This document shows, in pieces, positions 15,536 through 23,542 of a stretch of DNA of 37,620 nucleotides. This stretch comes from Rhodoluna sp. (GTDB lineage Bacteria; Actinomycetota; Actinomycetes; Actinomycetales; Microbacteriaceae), in assembly GCA_030831605.1 (NCBI GenBank), contig JAURKU010000033.1:1-37620 (forward strand), read 5' to 3'. Numbering within the stretch: position 1 is the first letter of the stretch; each line of letters begins with the position of its first letter. Made by a program: the position numbers and the translations under genes. The notes under the pieces are model-generated. The model was not told the DNA's origin. It saw nothing but the letters and a program-made list of their open reading frames with translations, and searched no databases.

Positions 15536-18235
15536 TTACTTTGCCTTTCGGGTCGAGCCTTTTTTGACAGTTCGAGCCGGCGCGACACCTCGACGAGATT
15601 TAGAAACCTTTGGAGCAGGTTGGCCAGGTTCCAGGCCTAACTTCTCGCGCCTGATTGCCAAGAGCTCGAATGCTCTTTCAGCAGTTAGTTCATCCAGTGG
15701 CTCGTCTTTAGGCACGGTGGCATTTATTGCTCCGTCGGTAACATATAAACCAAATTGTCCGCTCTTTGCCACCACATTGGTCTTTGCCGCCGGGTCTTCA
15801 CCAAATTCTTTTAGCGGTGTTGCCGCGGTAACTCGACCACGAAGTTTCGGTTGAGCAAACAGCGCAAGAGTCCCTTCCAAATCAATTTCAAAAATCTGAT
15901 CTTCGGATTGTAGGCTGCGTGACTCCTTACCTTTCAAAAGGTAAGGTCCAAACTTTCCGTTTTGTGCGGTAATGTCTAATCCTGATTCCGGATCCTGGCC
16001 GACAACTCTAGGCATCGACAACAACTTAAGTGCGGTTTCGAGATCCATTGCTTCTACCGACATAGTTTTGAATAACGATGCGGTTCTAGGTTTCTTGGCA
16101 GCTGGATCATCTAGTAGTACATAAGGACCATAACGGCCATCCTTGAACAGGATATTAAATCCAGTTTCCGGATCAACGCCGAGAATACGGTCTTTGATAA
16201 TTGGTGCTTCGATTAATTCATGAGCTTTTTCCAAAGTCAGTTCATCAGGAGCTAGATTCTCTGGAATGTTGATGATCCTTCTGCCATTTTCATCAGCACC
16301 CTCAGCTCCAGGTTCGATATAGATCTCTAGGTATGGGCCATACTTACCGGTGCGCAAGGTTATTCCGTCACCGAGATCAATCGAGTTCAATGCCTTGGCA
16401 TCAATCTCACCGATGTTATCGACAATTGAGTGCAGCCCCGGGTTATTCTCCGAACCGAAGTAAAACTCTTTGAGCCATTCGCTTCGGTTCATAGTGCCTT
16501 CGGCTATCTCATCCAGATCCTCTTCCATAGCCGCTGTAAAGGCGTAGTCAACAAGCCGCTCAACGTTCTCCTCGAGGAAACGAATAACGGTAAAGGCGAT
16601 CCACTCTGGGACTAAAGCCTGACCGCGCTTAGTCACAAAGCCCTTATTTTGAATGTTGGAAATAATCGAGGCGTAAGTAGATGGTCTACCGATACCGTCT
16701 TCCTCCAATGCCTTTACCAAGCTGGCTTCGGTAAATCTTGCCGGTGGGCTAGTTTGGTGACCCTTGGCGTTCACTTCAGAAACCTTGAGGCTCTGTCCAA
16801 CCGTTAGATTTGGAAGCTTACTTTCCTTCTGTTCAGATTCTTCTTCATCTTTTTCTGACTCGTCCTGGCTTTCCTCGTAAGCTGCCATGAAACCGCGGAA
16901 CGTAACAACAGTTCCACTGGCGCTGAATTCCGCACGGTCACCGTTGGCCAGTGGGTGAACTGCAATTTTTGCAGTAGTAGTTGATACCTTGGCATCTTGC
17001 ATCTGGCTAGCAACAGTTCGCTTCCAGATCAGATCGTAAAGTTCAAATGCTCGGCCAGAAAGTTCCCCGGCAACTTCAGAAGGCTTACGGAAAACCTCCC
17101 CGGCTGGCCTAATGGCCTCGTGGGCTTCCTGAGCATTTTTATTCTTACCTTGGTAAACCCGAGGGGCCGCTGAGACATAATCTTCACCAAACATCTCTTT
17201 AGCCTGTGAACGAGCTGCATTGATAGCTTGAGTGGAAAGTGTCGGTGAGTCAGTTCTCATGTAGGTGATGTAACCCTCTTGGTAGAGCGATTGGGCAACA
17301 TCCATGGTTTGCTTGGCCGACATTCTCAATTTACGAGAAGCCTCCTGCTGCAGTGTTGAAGTAGTAAATGGTGCTGCAGGCTTTCTAGTTGAAGGTTTAG
17401 CTTCAACTGAAATTACTTCAATCTTCGGGCCTGTTGACTTTACTGCTTCAGCGAGAGCTTCTGCTTTCGCTTCATCAAGTAATAGAACCTGTGCGACTAG
17501 TTCACCTTTTTCGTTAAATGAATCTCCAGATGCGATGCGCTGTCCATTGTAAGTAAATAGCTTTGCTTCAAATTTAGGTTCACCATCCACCTGAGTATCA
17601 AAAAGTGCCTTGATGTCAAAATAATTAGCTGAAACGAAAGCCATGCGCTCACGTTCGCGCTCAACAATCAATCGCACCGCTGGCGATTGAACGCGGCCGG
17701 CACTTAGGCCTCTTGCCACCTTGCGCCACAGCAATGGCGATATTTCGTAACCGTAGAGTCGGTCAACAACTCTTCTAGTCTCCTGGGCTTGAACCAAGTT
17801 GTCGTCGATCGCTCGAGTGTTTTTGACAGCCTCCTGGATCGCTTCCTTCGTGATTTCGTGGAAGACCATTCGGTGCACGGGAATCTTAGGTTTGAGCACA
17901 TCTAGCAGATGCCAGGCAATAGCCTCACCCTCGCGATCCTCATCTGTAGCCAGGTAAAGTTCATCGGCGTCCTTGAGAGCAGCCTTAAGCTCGGTTACCG
18001 TCTTGTTCTTACCTGGGGAAATGGCATAGTAGGGCTTGAAATCATCATCGACGTCAATGGCAAAGCGGCCGATGCTGCCTTTCTTCTTCAGTTCAGGCGG
18101 CAGTTCCTTTAGATCAATCAAGTCTCGGATGTGACCGACCGAGGCTAGAACCTTGAATTCTGAGCCTAAATACTTAGCTATTGTCTTAGCCTTTGCTGGT
18201 GACTCAACGATGACCAGTTTTGAAGCTTCAGCCAC
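15536..18235 (-). CDS. topA: DNA topoisomerase I (type IA)
   Basis: An 899-residue enzyme that relaxes negative supercoils. The Toprim domain starts with VIVESPAKAKTI and contains the acidic DEDREGEAI (98-106). The catalytic tyrosine is Y325 in GYITYMRTDS. The C-terminal third has repeated GKFGPYL/GRYGPYV/GQFGLYV modules, as in actinobacterial TopA proteins that use Toprim-like repeats instead of zinc fingers, and it ends in a Lys/Arg-rich tail (about 870-899) that aids processivity. Translation starts at GTG 18235, with AGGAG that overlaps the stop codon of the upstream TadE-like gene. Confidence 0.97.
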   Translation of the reverse strand: MAEASKLVIVESPAKAKTIAKYLGSEFKVLASVGHIRDLIDLKELPPELKKKGSIGRFAIDVDDDFKPYYAISPGKNKTVTELKAALKDADELYLATDEDREGEAIAWHLLDVLKPKIPVHRMVFHEITKEAIQEAVKNTRAIDDNLVQAQETRRVVDRLYGYEISPLLWRKVARGLSAGRVQSPAVRLIVERERERMAFVSANYFDIKALFDTQVDGEPKFEAKLFTYNGQRIASGDSFNEKGELVAQVLLLDEAKAEALAEAVKSTGPKIEVISVEAKPSTRKPAAPFTTSTLQQEASRKLRMSAKQTMDVAQSLYQEGYITYMRTDSPTLSTQAINAARSQAKEMFGEDYVSAAPRVYQGKNKNAQEAHEAIRPAGEVFRKPSEVAGELSGRAFELYDLIWKRTVASQMQDAKVSTTTAKIAVHPLANGDRAEFSASGTVVTFRGFMAAYEESQDESEKDEEESEQKESKLPNLTVGQSLKVSEVNAKGHQTSPPARFTEASLVKALEEDGIGRPSTYASIISNIQNKGFVTKRGQALVPEWIAFTVIRFLEENVERLVDYAFTAAMEEDLDEIAEGTMNRSEWLKEFYFGSENNPGLHSIVDNIGEIDAKALNSIDLGDGITLRTGKYGPYLEIYIEPGAEGADENGRRIINIPENLAPDELTLEKAHELIEAPIIKDRILGVDPETGFNILFKDGRYGPYVLLDDPAAKKPRTASLFKTMSVEAMDLETALKLLSMPRVVGQDPESGLDITAQNGKFGPYLLKGKESRSLQSEDQIFEIDLEGTLALFAQPKLRGRVTAATPLKEFGEDPAAKTNVVAKSGQFGLYVTDGAINATVPKDEPLDELTAERAFELLAIRREKLGLEPGQPAPKVSKSRRGVAPARTVKKGSTRKAK

Positions 18236-18243
18236 TAACTCTC

Positions 18244-18615
18244 CTACCTAATTTCCAACAATCCCACACCTGCATGAGATTGAACCCTATGAACTATACC
18301 TAAAACTTTCTGAGATACCTCTATATAGATGTCAAAACCGACTATATGACATCTTTCTATAGTCCCGCCAAATCCTTGCACAATCTCCTCAGCCGTTTCA
18401 CAGGGATAGCCGGTTGCCAACCCTCTTAAAACATCAACAGCGGCAACAGTTGCATTGTCAGTTTGAGCTTGCAGCCTTGCTAACTCAACACTTTCATTAG
18501 TATTCATAAAAATCATGCTAATTATTCCCAGAATTACAAAAAATATTGCAAATCCGATAATAGAAGCCGATCCGAGGTCGTTCTTTAGGCTCAAAGTCCA
18601 GAATTTCTTGAACAT
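18244..18615 (-). CDS. TadE-like secretion-locus protein (Rv3654c-type)
   Basis: From the ATG at 18615 this is 123 residues: a short N-terminus, one transmembrane helix (LGSASIIGFAIFFVILGIISMIFM) and a small exported domain with two cysteines and VEVSQ-like beta segments. It matches the actinobacterial helicase/secretion-neighbourhood TadE-like group, minor-pilin-like proteins lying next to Tad genes. The start is uncertain: a TTG at 18648 would add 11 residues, and the ATG overlaps the preceding TadE gene by 25 bases. Its stop codon forms part of the topA ribosome-binding site. It would act at the membrane or in pilus assembly. Confidence 0.7.
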   Translation of the reverse strand: MFKKFWTLSLKNDLGSASIIGFAIFFVILGIISMIFMNTNESVELARLQAQTDNATVAAVDVLRGLATGYPCETAEEIVQGFGGTIERCHIVGFDIYIEVSQKVLGIVHRVQSHAGVGLLEIR

Positions 18616-18965
18616 TGGCGCTCGTTTAAATGAATATTCCCTAGCCAAAATATTTTCTTTTCAATGCTAAAACGGACACAAATGAAATCTTTTTCCTGAA
18701 TCACATCGAAGTTTGCAATTCTATTTTGATCTGCAAATAACTGAAGAAGTTCGGCTTCCGATTCACCTCGAGCCAGCGCTCGTGAAGCTACTGCGGCATG
18801 TTCAATCAGTTGAATGCGCGATGCCTGGATAGAGATAAGAGAAACTCCAAACGCCAAGATCATAACTACAACCGGCATAATCATGGCAAACTCGGCAGTT
18901 ACAGATCCACTAGTCTCTTTTAACTGTTTGAACTTGTTGAGATGGCTCCTCGGATTAGTTCCAAT
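18591..18965 (-). CDS. TadE-like pseudopilin, probably with a non-canonical ATT start
   Basis: The frame encodes GSVTAEFAMIMPVVVMILAFGVSLISIQ, the TadE hallmark of a G-S-x-T-A-E processing site followed by a hydrophobic helix, then a soluble tail to TGA at 18591-18593. No ATG, GTG or TTG exists in frame between the hallmark and an ATG at 19109, which would add about 48 odd residues antiparallel in style to no known TadE and fully overlap the DUF4244 gene. ATT at 18965 has AAAGG 7 bases upstream and gives 124 residues, about the usual length (Rv3655c is 125), so I place the start there. A start at 19109 or translational reinitiation remains possible. Confidence 0.65.
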   Translation of the reverse strand: MGTNPRSHLNKFKQLKETSGSVTAEFAMIMPVVVMILAFGVSLISIQASRIQLIEHAAVASRALARGESEAELLQLFADQNRIANFDVIQEKDFICVRFSIEKKIFWLGNIHLNERQCSRNSGL

Positions 18966-19093
18966 AGCATCGCCTTTACTTCTTCTGATCGCAGAATACT
19001 TAGCAACAATCCGGCAAAACCCACCGCTGCCAGCATGATAATTACATACTCTGCGGTAGAAGCGCCCTCTTCGCCTGAAAAGCGTTGGATCAT
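18920..19093 (-). CDS. DUF4244 pilin-like small membrane protein
   Basis: A 57-residue gene, easily missed because of its size. It reads MIQRFSGEEGASTAEYVIIM and continues with a hydrophobic helix (AAVGFAGLLLSIL) and a short amphipathic tail ending in SNS. The EEGASTAEY motif before the helix is the Flp/DUF4244 prepilin-like signature. GGAG sits 9 bases before the ATG. It corresponds in position to Rv3656c between the T2SF gene and the TadE gene, and likely forms the major subunit of a Tad-type appendage. Its 3' third overlaps the proposed TadE start in another frame. Confidence 0.85.
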   Translation of the reverse strand: MIQRFSGEEGASTAEYVIIMLAAVGFAGLLLSILRSEEVKAMLLELIRGAISTSSNS

Positions 19094-19105
19094 TTATGTC
19101 TCCTT

Positions 19106-19891
19106 TCATTCAAATCCCAGCATTGAAAAACTAAGCGGCACTAGCGCCATAAGAATGAAAGCAGGTAATACCAAAAGCCCAAGCGGTAGCAAAAGCCGTA
19201 TGGATAGCTTTTCGATTCTTTTTCCGATTTCGAGCTGTTCCAGTCTTTGCAAAATATCGGCCTGGCGTCTAAATAATTCACCAGCTGGGTTTCCAGTCTG
19301 CTCAGACAATTCTGCTATTTCCCGAAAGGCCGCAATTTCTGTTTCCTCTGGACTTATCCCGTACACCTTCTGAAACATACCCGTCGCCAGTGTCCTTGAA
19401 TTTTCAATACTTCCGCCGGCACCAAGATTCATCGCCACTCCCAGAAGAAATAGCCCGGTCGAGGATTGCTCGGGTCCAACGGCTCGAACAAACCTTTCGG
19501 TCAAAAACTTGGCAATGATCAAAAGGCAGAAGCCGATGCCCACGCTTGCCAGCAACACTGGTTGACGAATTATCGATTCAATTAACCCAAAACCAGAAAG
19601 TTCAGCCAGAGCGAATACCACTACTGGAAACCAGATAATCAGCCTGACGCTCGCCCGCGGTGCCGCCCGAAGGATTTCTATCCTCTGCCTAGACTTTTCA
19701 AGTTCAGCAATTTGGTCCGCAATCAGACTTATTTCCGTTGCTGCCGCCGACCCGGTTTCTAACGCCACCGCAATCAGGAATTGAATGTTTTTATCAGTTG
19801 GTGCTCCGCCGATCATCGCTAAGGCCTGTTGCATTGATATTCCAGAGCGAATTAGCCCCGCAAACTTCAACAAACTCAACGCAGAATCCAA
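19106..19891 (-). CDS. Tad/type II secretion F-domain membrane protein (TadB/C-like)
   Basis: A 261-residue integral membrane protein. An N-terminal cytoplasmic T2SF half (LLKFAGLIRSGISMQQALAMIGG) is followed by hydrophobic segments near 88-110 and 115-128, a second T2SF half (AMNLGAGGSIENSRTLATG ... ELSEQTGNPAGELFRRQADILQ), and a C-terminal helix (RLLLPLGLLVLPAFILMALVPLSF). It would be the inner-membrane platform moved by the neighbouring ATPase. Tad systems often have separate TadB and TadC; only one is seen here. It starts at TTG 19891, directly after the tadA stop. Confidence 0.85.
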   Translation of the reverse strand: MDSALSLLKFAGLIRSGISMQQALAMIGGAPTDKNIQFLIAVALETGSAAATEISLIADQIAELEKSRQRIEILRAAPRASVRLIIWFPVVVFALAELSGFGLIESIIRQPVLLASVGIGFCLLIIAKFLTERFVRAVGPEQSSTGLFLLGVAMNLGAGGSIENSRTLATGMFQKVYGISPEETEIAAFREIAELSEQTGNPAGELFRRQADILQRLEQLEIGKRIEKLSIRLLLPLGLLVLPAFILMALVPLSFSMLGFE

Positions 19892-20758
19892 CTAGATCAC
19901 TAGCTTTTCTATCGAGTTAATCGTTCTATTTTCACTGTTTAGTTCTATAACCACATCAATCGCACTAGAAATTGTTGCTCGAGCTATCGAAGGCTCAAGC
20001 CCAGATAGCGCTAATAAACCAAGCATCCTGGTGATGGCTTGAGTTGAACCGTTGGCGTGCAACGTAAAGCCAACACCATTGTGTCCGGTGTTCAGAGCTT
20101 GCAATACAGTAGCTAACTCTTTGCCTCTTGCCTCACCGATTACTAAGCGATCCGGTCTCATCCGCAAAGCTTCACGAACCAGCATGTCTAAATTTATTTC
20201 TCCATAGCCATCCGCATTCTTAGGCCTAGCATAAAGTTCGATGGCGTTTATAACCTTTAGCTCTTGGCTATCTTCGATGGTGATTATGCGCTGATAAGAA
20301 ACACTATTCAACATCGCTCTAAGTAGTGTTGTCTTACCGCTTCCAGTCGCCCCGATGATTACAAAGTTGCTACGCAAAGTTATAATCTCCTTCAATTTCT
20401 GAAGTTGAGAATTATCGATGGTTCGAAGTGTCAAGAGGTCTTCAAGACTTAACTGTTTTACCGGATGACGTCGAATGGACACCTGGGTCCCAAACGAGCA
20501 CTGCCCAGCTAAAATCGCATGAAAACGCAGTTGACCGAATTCTCCGGCAATGTTCACCTCTGCAAATGGTTTCGCTAAATCTATTCGACCATTTGCATTT
20601 CGTATCTGCTGCTTTGCAAAGTTTTGTAATTCAAGATCATCAGAGAAATACTCCCCAATTGTTTGTAATTTACCTTCTCTAACCACTTGAATACTTTTAG
20701 TTGAATCAACCAATACGTCGGTGACAGTTGGGTCTTGAAACAACTCAAGTGGATTCAT
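19892..20758 (-). CDS. tadA: Tad/CpaF-type secretion ATPase, short form
   Basis: A 288-residue type II/IV secretion ATPase. The N-domain (about 1-125) contains RFHAILAGQCSFGTQVSIRR; the Walker A is GATGSGKT (136-143), the Asp box TIEDSQEL follows, the Walker B is RLVIGEARG (204-212), and the His box is TLHANGS. It powers pilus subunit assembly from the cytoplasm. It is shorter than typical CpaF proteins (over 400 residues) and than Rv3658c, lacking N-terminal extensions. The ATG at 20758 has no strong Shine-Dalgarno. The septum-site/ParA-like gene usually found upstream is missing; the 6C RNA lies there instead. Confidence 0.88.
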   Translation of the reverse strand: MNPLELFQDPTVTDVLVDSTKSIQVVREGKLQTIGEYFSDDLELQNFAKQQIRNANGRIDLAKPFAEVNIAGEFGQLRFHAILAGQCSFGTQVSIRRHPVKQLSLEDLLTLRTIDNSQLQKLKEIITLRSNFVIIGATGSGKTTLLRAMLNSVSYQRIITIEDSQELKVINAIELYARPKNADGYGEINLDMLVREALRMRPDRLVIGEARGKELATVLQALNTGHNGVGFTLHANGSTQAITRMLGLLALSGLEPSIARATISSAIDVVIELNSENRTINSIEKLVI

Positions 20759-20846
20759 GAATTCATAATTGACAGTTTTTCTAATTCTTTTATCGAAGAA
20801 AGAGCTTCTGTTGAAAACCTCAGGGTTTGAGTGCTTGTGGAGGGCT

Positions 20847-20937
20847 TAAAAAGGGGCCCCGGTCTCTGGGGGGAGTGACCGGGGCCGGCGATAAATGATT
20901 GGGGGAATCAAGATATCGCAGGTCAGCCGAAGCTGAC
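20847..20937 (-). ncRNA. 6C RNA (actinobacterial small RNA with C-rich hairpin loops)
   Basis: On the minus strand three stems follow one another. First, GTCAGC-TTCG-GCTGAC (20937-20922), a UUCG tetraloop hairpin. Second, GCGATA/TATCGC (20919-20914 with 20893-20888) enclosing TGATT-CCCCC-AATCA. Third, GGCCCCGGTC/GACCGGGGCC (20886-20877 with 20864-20855) with CCCCCC in its loop, followed by a T run, so it also acts as the terminator. Two hairpins with C-runs in the loops define the 6C motif. The M. tuberculosis 6C RNA (B11) also sits beside the Tad locus, between Rv3660c and Rv3661. It likely regulates mRNAs by C-rich loop pairing with G-rich ribosome-binding sites. Confidence 0.9.
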
Positions 20938-20943
20938 AGAGAA

Positions 20944-20973
20944 ATACTAACAAGATTTTCGCCTTATAGTAAA
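20944..20973 (-). promoter_or_regulatory. Promoter of the 6C RNA, overlapping a possible acs -10
   Basis: On the minus strand TTTACT (20973-20968) and TAGTAT (20949-20944) are 18 bases apart; 6 bases after the -10 comes G20937, the first base of the UUCG hairpin, a natural transcription start. On the plus strand TATAGT (20965-20970) could be the acs -10, although no good -35 is seen for it. If both are real, the two divergent promoters overlap. Confidence 0.6.
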
Positions 20974-21002
20974 GCGCTTCTCTGTAGGCGTAGGGTTGAA
21001 AT

Positions 21003-22886
21003 ATGGACAACATCTATCAGGCCGCGGAACGTGATCGCCTTGGCTTTTGGGCAGACCAAGCCAGAGATCTGCACTGGCACAAACCCTTTAGCCAAGTCCT
21101 TGATTTCAGCGATGCCCCCTTTGCCAAGTGGTTTGCCGACGGTCAACTAAATGCCAGTTACAACTGCCTAGACCGCCACGTCCTTGCCGGTCTGGGCGAG
21201 CGTACCGCACTGCTATTTGAGGGAGAACCCGGCGACACCGCGAGTTTTAGCTACTCGGAACTGCTTGCCGAGACCAAAAGGGCGGCTAATGCCCTATTAG
21301 CTTTAGGGGTCCAAGCCGGTGACCGAGTTGCCATTTATGCGCCATTGATCCCAGAAACAATAATCGCCATGCTAGCCGTAGTCCGGATCGGAGCTGTCCA
21401 CAGCGTGGTCTTTGGCGGGTTTAGTGCTGAAGCGCTAAGAAATAGAATCCAGGACGCTGGGGCGAAAATTGTAATTACTGCAGATGGTGGCTTTCGCAAA
21501 GGTAAGGTTCACGAACTCAAAACTGCGGTTGATACCGCCCTAGCGGATAACTCCTGCCCCACTGTTGAAAAAACAATTGTCATCAGAAGAACAAATTCTC
21601 CTGTAACCATCTCCACAATGGATCTTTGGTGGCATGAACTTATTGCCGCGGCAGAGCCAGAGCACGAAGCAATCGGCTTCGATTCGGAGCACCCGCTATT
21701 TATCCTCTATACCTCTGGAACCACGGGAAAACCCAAGGGAATACTTCACAGCACCGGAGGCTATCTAACCGGTGCTAGTTTCACCCACCGAACCGTTTTC
21801 GATCTGAGGCCTGAGAAAGACGTCTACTGGTGCACTGCCGATGTCGGTTGGGTAACCGGCCACAGTTATGTGGTTTATGGTCCATTGGCCAATGCCGCTA
21901 CCCAGGTCATTTACGAAGGCACTCCAGACACCCCAAGCTTTGGTAGATGGTGGGAAATCATTGCCAAATACAAAGTGTCGATTTTCTATACCGCGCCAAC
22001 GGCAATAAGAACTTTCATGAAAGTAGGCCGTGATGTGGTTAGTGGTCATGACCTGTCCAGCCTGAGAATACTGGGTTCGGTTGGTGAACCAATCAACCCT
22101 GAGGCCTGGCACTGGTATCACGATGTGATTGGCAATAAAAACTGCGAAATAGTTGACACCTGGTGGCAGACCGAAACCGGTTCAATCATGATTTCGGCTA
22201 TCCCAGGGGCGTTCAAAACCAAGCCCGGGGCCGCCCAACGCGCTCTTCCCGGAATTACCGTTGGCATTGTTGATGAAGCCGGCAACCCGATTCAACCTGA
22301 TACAGCAGGCTATCTAACTATCGATGAGCCTTGGCCGAGTATGTTGCGCGGTGTTTGGGGAGACCCAGAAAGATTTAAAGAAACCTATTGGAGTAAATTT
22401 CCGGGTAAATACTTTGCCGGTGATGGAGCAAGATTTGATTCTGACGGTGACATCTGGATCTTGGGCCGAATCGATGATGTCATCAAAGTTTCCGGACACC
22501 GTTTATCAACAGCTGAGATTGAATCCGCTCTGGTGGAGCACCACTGGGTTGCCGAAGCTGCAGTGGTCGGAGCCAAAGATGAAATAACTGAGCAAGCCAT
22601 AGTTGCATTTGTAGTGCTTCGACAAGATGAGATCGCGGATGCTCCTATTGAAGCGGATATGGCGCAAACTCTAAAAGATTGGGTGGTTCAAAAAATCGGA
22701 GCTATTGCAAGGCCAAGGCAGATCATGGTTGTTGCCGAGTTACCTAAAACGCGCTCAGGAAAAATCATGCGCCGATTACTTCGTGATGTTGCCGATGGCA
22801 GAGCAATCGGTGATGTAACCACTCTGGCCGATTCTTCAGTAATGAGTTCCATCAAAGAAAAGATGGAAAACGAATCACACGATTAG
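21003..22886 (+). CDS. acs: Acetyl-CoA synthetase
   Basis: A 627-residue AMP-forming ligase that activates acetate to acetyl-CoA through acetyl-AMP. Motif A3 is YTSGTTGKPKG (236-246), followed by VGWVTGHSYVVYGPL, the acyl-binding region WWQTETGSIMISAIPG with the hallmark Trp, and the hinge GRIDDVIKVSGHRLST. The regulatory acetylatable lysine is K587 in PKTRSGKIMRR. Length and motifs fit Acs rather than propionate or longer-chain ligases. It faces away from the 6C RNA, and GGGTTG before the ATG may be a weak ribosome-binding site. Together with pckG it allows growth on acetate, though the glyoxylate enzymes are not in view. Its stop overlaps the convergent ridA stop by 4 bases. Confidence 0.96.
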   Translation: MDNIYQAAERDRLGFWADQARDLHWHKPFSQVLDFSDAPFAKWFADGQLNASYNCLDRHVLAGLGERTALLFEGEPGDTASFSYSELLAETKRAANALLALGVQAGDRVAIYAPLIPETIIAMLAVVRIGAVHSVVFGGFSAEALRNRIQDAGAKIVITADGGFRKGKVHELKTAVDTALADNSCPTVEKTIVIRRTNSPVTISTMDLWWHELIAAAEPEHEAIGFDSEHPLFILYTSGTTGKPKGILHSTGGYLTGASFTHRTVFDLRPEKDVYWCTADVGWVTGHSYVVYGPLANAATQVIYEGTPDTPSFGRWWEIIAKYKVSIFYTAPTAIRTFMKVGRDVVSGHDLSSLRILGSVGEPINPEAWHWYHDVIGNKNCEIVDTWWQTETGSIMISAIPGAFKTKPGAAQRALPGITVGIVDEAGNPIQPDTAGYLTIDEPWPSMLRGVWGDPERFKETYWSKFPGKYFAGDGARFDSDGDIWILGRIDDVIKVSGHRLSTAEIESALVEHHWVAEAAVVGAKDEITEQAIVAFVVLRQDEIADAPIEADMAQTLKDWVVQKIGAIARPRQIMVVAELPKTRSGKIMRRLLRDVADGRAIGDVTTLADSSVMSSIKEKMENESHD

Positions 22887-23344
22887 TTGAATTCAACTAA
22901 TAGTTCAACCTCAACCGGTGCATCTAGCGGAAGTGAACTAACCCCAACCGTTGTTCGTGAATGAATTCCAGCATCACCAAAAACCTGACCTAAAAATTCC
23001 GATGCTCCGTTATTTATTGCAGGATGGCCAGAAAAATCCGCATCACTGGCAATAAATCCAGTCACCTTAACGATTCTTGTAATTCGATCAAGATCTCCGA
23101 TTGCATACTTCACAGCGGCTAGAGCATTTAGAGCCGAAATCTGGGCTAACTCTTTAGCTTGTTCTGGACTTACCTGGCTTGGCACCTTGCCGGTGGCTGG
23201 CAATTTGCCGTCAACCATCGGCAGCTGCCCTGCAGTGAATACCAAATTCCCACTAACCACGGCCGGTACATATGCGGCAACCGGTGGCACAACCGGTGGA
23301 AGGGGGTGGCCTAGTTCAATGAGGCGATCTTCAATGCGGCCCAT
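22883..23344 (-). CDS. RidA/YjgF-family enamine-imine deaminase
   Basis: A 153-residue protein of the RidA superfamily, which hydrolyses reactive enamine/imine intermediates from PLP enzymes. The C-terminal IHSRTTVGVSSLPLDAPVEVELLVEFN carries the Arg that binds the carboxylate in active RidA proteins, and LVFTAGQLPMVDGKLP is the usual N-terminal core. The ATG at 23344 with AAGGAG is preferred to an upstream start that would add 30 unrelated residues. An N-terminal extension (IEDRLIELGHPLPPV) marks the Rv3678c-type subgroup, consistent with the synteny. It follows the DUF4177 gene by 2 bases. Confidence 0.9.
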   Translation of the reverse strand: MGRIEDRLIELGHPLPPVVPPVAAYVPAVVSGNLVFTAGQLPMVDGKLPATGKVPSQVSPEQAKELAQISALNALAAVKYAIGDLDRITRIVKVTGFIASDADFSGHPAINNGASEFLGQVFGDAGIHSRTTVGVSSLPLDAPVEVELLVEFN

Positions 23345-23346
23345 TT

Positions 23347-23499
23347 TTACTCCTTGATTCGCTTCATATAGGCCACAAAACCGCCTTCTGGAGTTGCCAC
23401 AATTTGGACTAATTCCCAGCCCTGAGCGCCCCAATGGTCCAGTATTTGCTTGGGGTTGTGCGGTGGTAGCGGGGTTACCGTGTATTCCCAGTTCGGCAT
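23347..23499 (-). CDS. DUF4177-type small protein
   Basis: A 50-residue protein beginning MPNWEYTVTPLPPHNPKQIL, with WGAQGWELVQIVATPEGG in the middle; W-E-Y-x-V and GWELV-V are the DUF4177 signature. The start at 23499 is preferred to a longer frame because it opens directly into the domain and has AGGAAG upstream. It is co-oriented with ridA and divergent from the PBP gene, with only 43 bases between, so their promoters must overlap each other's coding regions. The function is unknown. Confidence 0.8.
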   Translation of the reverse strand: MPNWEYTVTPLPPHNPKQILDHWGAQGWELVQIVATPEGGFVAYMKRIKE

Positions 23500-23542
23500 A
23501 GTCTTCAGCTTCCTCTCAAATATTGAAGGTAACCTTGAGTTT

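Noticed and set aside
20853-20886. GC-rich hairpin read as a plus-strand terminator upstream of acs
   Set aside because: The T tract and C-rich loops are on the minus strand, and no plus-strand transcript would end there; it is the 3' hairpin of the 6C RNA.
22883-23434. 30-residue upstream extension of the RidA protein
   Set aside because: It overlaps the DUF4177 gene in another frame; AAGGAG directly precedes the ATG at 23344.
23450-23542. 31-residue upstream extension of the PBP
   Set aside because: It overlaps the divergent DUF4177 gene and puts unrelated residues before the basic tail; ATG 23543 fits the family better.
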